From Chachezhania sediminis (lineage in GTDB: Bacteria > Pseudomonadota > Alphaproteobacteria > Rhodobacterales > Rhodobacteraceae): a stretch of 64,000 nucleotides of DNA. The notes under the pieces are model-generated. The model saw only the letters and a program-made list of their open reading frames with translations. It had not been told where the DNA came from and ran no database searches. Both the position numbers and the translations under genes were made by a program. Location of the stretch: contig NZ_VOPH01000001.1 in the NCBI RefSeq assembly GCF_009765275.1, positions 806,001-870,000 on the forward strand, written 5' to 3'. Shown here in pieces: positions 60,091-64,000 of this stretch (position 1 is the first letter of the stretch; each line of letters starts with the position of its first letter).

Positions 60091-61077
60091 TTGTCCGTAC
60101 CCGAAGCCCTGAGCCATCTGCGCCTGCCGCTGATCGGATCGCCGCTGTTCATCGTTTCCAACCCGGATCTGGTCATCGCCCAGTGCAAGGCCGGCATTGT
60201 GGGGTCCTTCCCCGCCCTGAACGCCCGCGAGGCCGAGGGCGAGCCGATCGAGCTGGAACGCTGGCTGATCCGCATCAACGAGGAACTGGACAAGTACAAC
60301 CAGGCCAACCCTGACACGCCCGCCGCGCCCTATGCCGTGAACCAGATCGTCCACCGCTCGAACGGCCGGCTGGAACGCGATGTCGAGATCTGCGTGAAGC
60401 ACAAGGTCCCGGGCTGGATCACCTCGCTGGGCGCGCAGGAATGGGTGAACGAGGCCGCGCACAGTGTCGGCGGCATCTCGATGCATGACGTGATCAACAA
60501 CAGGTTCGCCCACAAGGCCATCGAAAAGGGCGCCGACGGCCTGATCGCGGTGGCGGCCGGTGCGGGCGGCCATGCCGGCGCCCTGTCGCCCTTCGCCCTG
60601 ATCCAGGAGATCCGCGAATGGTTCGACGGCCCGCTGGCCCTGTCGGGCTCCATCGCAACCGGCGACGCGATTCTGGCGGCGCAGGCCATGGGTGCGGACT
60701 TTGCCTATTCCGGGTCCGCCTTCATCGCCACGAAAGAGGCGAACGCGGTCGAAAGCTACAAGTCGATGATTGTCGACAGCGGTGCCAACGACATCGTCTA
60801 TTCGAACCTCTTCACCGGTGTCTGGGGTAACTATCTGAAACCGTCCATCGCGGCGGCGGGCATGGACCCGGACAACCTCGAAACCTCGGACCCGTCGACC
60901 ATGGACTTCAGCAGCGGCCGGACCAAGCCGAAAAGCTGGAAGGAAATCTGGGGCGCCGGTCAGGGCATCGGTGCGGTAAAGTCGGTGCTTCCGGCGGCCG
61001 ATCTGGTCGCACGCCTGTCCGCGGAATACGAGGCCGCGAAGAAGCGGCTGGCGGCCGCGACCGGCATGACCGCCTGA
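60091..61077 (+). CDS. Nitronate monooxygenase-like flavin oxidoreductase
   Basis: A 328-residue FMN TIM-barrel enzyme of the 2-nitropropane dioxygenase/nitronate monooxygenase family. LPLIGSPLFIVSNPDLVIAQ opens the barrel, GADGLIAVAAGAGGHAGALS provides the phosphate-binding loop and the catalytic His, and LSGSIATGDAILAAQAMGAD binds the FMN. It oxidises alkyl nitronates or serves as a quinone or enoyl reductase in related members. It starts with TTG behind GAGGAG, which may limit expression. It is divergent from the guanidine operon; a functional link is not evident. Confidence 0.87.
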   Translation: MSVPEALSHLRLPLIGSPLFIVSNPDLVIAQCKAGIVGSFPALNAREAEGEPIELERWLIRINEELDKYNQANPDTPAAPYAVNQIVHRSNGRLERDVEICVKHKVPGWITSLGAQEWVNEAAHSVGGISMHDVINNRFAHKAIEKGADGLIAVAAGAGGHAGALSPFALIQEIREWFDGPLALSGSIATGDAILAAQAMGADFAYSGSAFIATKEANAVESYKSMIVDSGANDIVYSNLFTGVWGNYLKPSIAAAGMDPDNLETSDPSTMDFSSGRTKPKSWKEIWGAGQGIGAVKSVLPAADLVARLSAEYEAAKKRLAAATGMTA

Positions 61078-61084
61078 AACGGGC

Positions 61085-61115
61085 TCCCCTGCGCCGGTCC
61101 GCCCGGCGCAGGGGA
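61085..61115. terminator. Perfect 13-bp hairpin between convergent genes
   Basis: TCCCCTGCGCCGG pairs with its exact complement around the loop TCCGC. It lies 8 bases past the flavoprotein stop and 6 before the quinone reductase stop on the other strand. No T tract follows, so it is a bidirectional end by structure alone. Confidence 0.7.
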
Positions 61116-61120
61116 TCGCA

Positions 61121-62095
61121 TCACAGTTCCAGCACCGTGGAACCGGTGGTCTTGCGCGCTTCCAGCGTGCGGTGCGCCCCGGCCACGTCGTCCAGCGGGA
61201 AGCGCTGATCGATCCGGATCTCGACATCGCCCGCCAGCACCTTGTCGAACAGGCGCCGCGCCATGGCCTGACAGCGGTCATGGTCGGCCACATGGTTGAA
61301 GACCGACGGCCGGGTGATCTTCAGCGATCCGCCCTGCGCCAGCCGGTTCAGGTCGAAGGGCGGCACCGGGCCGGACGCGGCCCCGAACAGTATCATCATC
61401 CCGAAAGGCGCAAGACAGGACAGCGAGCCGTCGAAGGTATCCTTGCCCACCGAATCCATCACCGCGGGCACGCCCTTGCCATCGGTCAGCTCCTTCACGC
61501 GGGCGACGAAATCCCCGGTGCGGTAGTTGATGCATTCCGCGGCGCCGTGGTCCAGCGCCAGCTGGCACTTCTCGTCCGATCCTGCGGTGCCGATCAGCCG
61601 GATCCCTTCGGATCGAGCCCACTGGCAGGCGATCAGGCCGACGCCGCCCGCGGCCGCGTGGAACAGCACCGTGTCGCCCCTGGCGATGGGGGTGGTCCGT
61701 TCCAGCAGATATTCGACCGTCAGCCCCTTCAGCATCATCGCCGCGGCGGTGTCGTATCCGATGCCGTCGGGCAGCGGACAGACCTGCGCCGCGGGCATCA
61801 CCCGCGCCTCGGTATAGGCCCCCGGCGGGGCCGAGGCATAGGCGGCTCTGTCGCCCGGTTTCAGGTGGGTGACACCTTCGCCCACCGCCTCGATGTCGCC
61901 GGCCGCTTCCATGCCCAGCGCCGCCGGCAGCGGCATCGGATAGATCCCGGTGCGCTGGTAGACGTCGATGAAATTCAGCCCCACGGCGCGGTGGCGGATG
62001 CGCACCTCGCCCGGGCCGGGTTCACCCACCTCGCGGTCGACGATCTTCAGCGCCTCCGGCCCACCATGGGCCTCGATGATGACGGTACGTGCCAT
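61121..62095 (-). CDS. NADPH:quinone oxidoreductase (MDR, zeta-crystallin type)
   Basis: A 324-residue zinc-free medium-chain reductase. VRIRHRAVGLNFIDVYQRTG is the quinone-reductase N-terminal signature, and the NADPH site is LFHAAAGGVGLIACQWA. GTAGSDEKCQLALDHGA continues the Rossmann fold. It would reduce quinones or enones in the cytoplasm. It is 4 bases downstream of another MDR gene, both on the minus strand, so the two form an operon after the COQ9 gene. Confidence 0.9.
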   Translation of the reverse strand: MARTVIIEAHGGPEALKIVDREVGEPGPGEVRIRHRAVGLNFIDVYQRTGIYPMPLPAALGMEAAGDIEAVGEGVTHLKPGDRAAYASAPPGAYTEARVMPAAQVCPLPDGIGYDTAAAMMLKGLTVEYLLERTTPIARGDTVLFHAAAGGVGLIACQWARSEGIRLIGTAGSDEKCQLALDHGAAECINYRTGDFVARVKELTDGKGVPAVMDSVGKDTFDGSLSCLAPFGMMILFGAASGPVPPFDLNRLAQGGSLKITRPSVFNHVADHDRCQAMARRLFDKVLAGDVEIRIDQRFPLDDVAGAHRTLEARKTTGSTVLEL

Positions 62096-62099
62096 GCTC

Positions 62100-63089
62100 C
62101 TACCCCCCGATCTTCAGAACGATCTTGCCGATATGGGCCGAACTTTCCATGCGGGCATGGGCGCTTGCCGCATCTTCCAGCGCGAATTCCTGGTCCATCA
62201 CCGGTTTCACCTTGCCGGCCTCCAGCAGGGGCCAGACACGCGTCTTCAGCGATAGGGCGATATTGGCCTTGGCCAGGTCGCTTTGCGGGCGCAGGGTCGA
62301 TCCGGTCACCGTCAGCCGGCGGGTCATCACCTGGACGAAGTTGAAGTCGGCCTTGGATCCTTGCAGGAAGGCGATGATCACCAGCCGCCCATCATCCGCC
62401 AGCGCGTTGATATCGCGCTGCAGGTAGGGTCCGCTGACCATTTCCAGGATCAGGTTCGCGCCGCCTTCGGCCTTCATCACCTCGACGAAATCCTCCTCGC
62501 GGTAGTTGATCGCACGTTCCGCGCCCAGGTCCAGGCAGGCCTGGCATTTGTCGGCCGATCCGGCGGTGGCAAAGACCCGCGCGCCAAAGGCATTGGCAAG
62601 CTGGATCGCCGTGGTGCCGATGCCGCTGGACCCGCCATGGACCAAAAAGCGTTCGCCGGCCTTCAGGCCGCCGCGGTCGAAGACATTGGTCCAGACGGTA
62701 AAGAACGTCTCCGGCAGGCAGGCCGCTTCCTTCATCGACAGGCCGTCCGGAACCGGCAGGCAATGCGCCGCCGCCGTCACCACATATTCGGCATAACCGC
62801 CGCCCGGCAGCAGCGCGCAGACCTTGTCGCCGACCCTGGGCGATGTCACGCCCGCGCCGACCGCCACCACCTCGCCCGAGGCTTCCAGCCCCGGCAGGTC
62901 GCTGGCGCCCTTGGGCACCGGGTAATTGCCTGCGCGCTGGATCGCGTCGGGCCGGTTCACGCCGGCATAGGCCACCTTGATCAGGACCTGCCCGTGCCCC
63001 GGTTCCGGAATTGCGCGTGTGGCCGGTTTCAGGACCTCCGGTCCACCGAATTCCGAGATTTCCACCACCCGCATCGTGTCGCCGCTCAT
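62100..63089 (-). CDS. NAD(P)H-quinone oxidoreductase, PIG3-like MDR
   Basis: A 329-residue medium-chain reductase of the TP53I3/PIG3 type: VLIKVAYAGVNRPDAIQRAG, LPGLEASGEVVAVG, FFTVWTNVFDRGGLKAGE and the nucleotide loop VHGGSSGIGTTAIQLA. Paralogous to the next gene at the level of superfamily only. The upstream neighbour on the same strand is a COQ9-family protein, so a place in ubiquinone homeostasis is plausible. The ATG at 63089 is used; a second ATG lies five codons in. Confidence 0.9.
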   Translation of the reverse strand: MSGDTMRVVEISEFGGPEVLKPATRAIPEPGHGQVLIKVAYAGVNRPDAIQRAGNYPVPKGASDLPGLEASGEVVAVGAGVTSPRVGDKVCALLPGGGYAEYVVTAAAHCLPVPDGLSMKEAACLPETFFTVWTNVFDRGGLKAGERFLVHGGSSGIGTTAIQLANAFGARVFATAGSADKCQACLDLGAERAINYREEDFVEVMKAEGGANLILEMVSGPYLQRDINALADDGRLVIIAFLQGSKADFNFVQVMTRRLTVTGSTLRPQSDLAKANIALSLKTRVWPLLEAGKVKPVMDQEFALEDAASAHARMESSAHIGKIVLKIGG

Positions 63090-63255
63090 CGTGTCGCTCC
63101 TCGTCAGACCGAATTTGCCCGGACCTTAATCCGAACGTTCACCGGATGGCGAGTGCCCATGACGCGGGTGCAGGAGGCGCAGCTTCCTGCGCGGGGGGGG
63201 TGCGGGGGGCAGCCCCCTCACCCTCCTCTGGCGACGCGCCACGCGCGGCGCAAAT

Positions 63256-63984
63256 TCAGTGTCGTCCGGACACCCGCCCCGGAAACAGGCTGCCGCCCCC
63301 GGCCGAGGGCGCGCGGACCTGGCCCAGGATCCGGTTCGGCAGCGCCAGGAAGGGCTTCAGCAGCGGGTTGCCGTTCACCTTGGCCTTCACCGTCTCGAAC
63401 TGCATCACGTTCTCGATTCGCCGGTCCAGAAAGGCCCAGGTCGCCTCGGATCCATCGCTGTCGTCGCCCAGCCAGAACAGCAGCGTCGACGAATAGACCG
63501 CCGACAGCGTCGCCCGCTTGGTGTACCAGTTCACGTCCTCGGACGTGTCGCCCAGGGCCGACCAGATCCGGTCGCAGGTCTGCCAGACCGCCTTGGCCCC
63601 GTCGCCCGCATAAAGCGGCAGTGCGAAAAGGGTCATGCCCCGGCGCACAAGGTCGCGGTCCTCGACCGCTTCCAGACGGAAGCGGACCGCCGCCGCGATC
63701 CTTTCCCGGAACTTCAGGTCCGACAGGTCGGTTTCCGCCAGTCGTTCCAGCATCTTGCCGTCGCCCCGGTCGTGATAGGCCAGGGCCAGGTCCACCCCGC
63801 CCCGTGGAAAGATCGCCCGGGCCAGCGCCGGTTCGACGCCCGCATCGGCGATCGCCGCCTTCAGCGTGGCCTCGGACCAGCCGTCGAAGACGACATGCAG
63901 AAGGGCCGCGTCCAGCACCTTGTCCCGGACCGAATCGAAGCCCGTTCCGATCTCCGCATTGCCTGCGGTTTGCTCGTCTATCAT
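63256..63984 (-). CDS. COQ9 family protein
   Basis: A 242-residue TetR-like-fold lipid-binding protein. The N-terminal helices read VRDKVLDAALLHVVFDGWSE and the COQ9 core holds VWQTCDRIWSALGDTSEDVNWYTKRATL and YSSTLLFWLGDDSD, the family signature. COQ9 presents ubiquinone precursors to COQ7-type hydroxylases. The start at 63984 lies close to the window edge. It is probably transcribed with, or just ahead of, the two quinone oxidoreductase genes, with a GC-rich hairpin-prone stretch (about 63191-63245) in between. Confidence 0.92.
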   Translation of the reverse strand: MIDEQTAGNAEIGTGFDSVRDKVLDAALLHVVFDGWSEATLKAAIADAGVEPALARAIFPRGGVDLALAYHDRGDGKMLERLAETDLSDLKFRERIAAAVRFRLEAVEDRDLVRRGMTLFALPLYAGDGAKAVWQTCDRIWSALGDTSEDVNWYTKRATLSAVYSSTLLFWLGDDSDGSEATWAFLDRRIENVMQFETVKAKVNGNPLLKPFLALPNRILGQVRAPSAGGGSLFPGRVSGRH

Positions 63985-64000
63985 GGCACGCGCTCCTGTC

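Overview
The window looks like chromosomal DNA of an aerobic, GC-rich alphaproteobacterium of the order Rhodobacterales (Rhodobacter/Roseobacter relatives). Reasons: RNase E carries the long acidic insertion in its S1 region; the F1-ATPase inhibitor zeta subunit is divergent from purC; DUF3572 sits beside a PleD-type diguanylate cyclase; and the soxB/D/A/G, ccmI-ruvX, COQ9 and DUF1638/corrinoid genes are typical of the order. No rRNA, tRNA, CRISPR array, transposase or phage gene was seen. Coding density is high, with many 4-base ATGA stop/start overlaps.

Layout. 1-3.8 kb: minus-strand two-component operon (receiver, sensor kinase, two more receivers, the last cut by the window edge). 4-5.1 kb: a small unknown gene and a frameshifted membrane protein. 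5.4-8.6 kb: a peptidoglycan-binding protein, then an H-NOX protein translationally coupled to a GGDEF enzyme. 8.8-14.8 kb: amidohydrolase, DJ-1/PfpI protein, zinc-type dehydrogenase, carotenoid oxygenase. 15-20.9 kb: MttB-family methyltransferase, HAD phosphatase, DUF3572, PleD-like cyclase, sodB, FkbM methyltransferase. 20.9-22 kb: two tandem exported paralogues of unknown function. 22.3-28.3 kb: sarcosine oxidase operon with two extra small genes. 28.6-31.6 kb: ccmI-ruvX-DUF1289, ccdA and a TusA-like gene. 31.7-39 kb: rne, dctD, dctB. 39-41.2 kb: purQ-purS-purC and the zeta inhibitor. 41.4-44.8 kb: betaine-homocysteine methyltransferase, DUF1638 and a corrinoid protein. 45-47.3 kb: radical SAM protein behind a LexA-type box, a methyltransferase and a GNAT-like protein. 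47.3-54 kb: a 2OG-Fe(II) oxygenase divergent from a polyamine-type ABC importer with an isochorismatase-like hydrolase. 54-59.7 kb: the guanidine operon. 60-64 kb: nitronate monooxygenase-like flavoprotein, two quinone oxidoreductases, COQ9.

Main discovery candidate. At about 59.6 kb on the minus strand lies a clear guanidine-I (ykkC) riboswitch aptamer. Downstream in the same direction are a taurine/nitrate-type ABC importer, an arginase-fold hydrolase with the features of a guanidine hydrolase rather than an agmatinase, a small protein with a natural polyhistidine N-terminus, and a metallo-beta-lactamase-fold hydrolase. Guanidine hydrolases are nickel enzymes usually accompanied by HypA/HypB-like loaders. 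None are visible here, so the His-rich protein (perhaps with its overlapping partner) is a candidate new metal-handling accessory.

Metabolic theme. Bmt, MttB-type and corrinoid proteins plus heterotetrameric sarcosine oxidase together suggest stepwise demethylation of glycine betaine to glycine, feeding C1 units and ammonium into metabolism. Guanidine use would add nitrogen through urea and ammonium. Regulatory genes show several lost canonical residues: an H-NOX without its proximal histidine, a PleD-like protein without a phosphoacceptor aspartate, and a DctD-like regulator without the GAFTGA loop.
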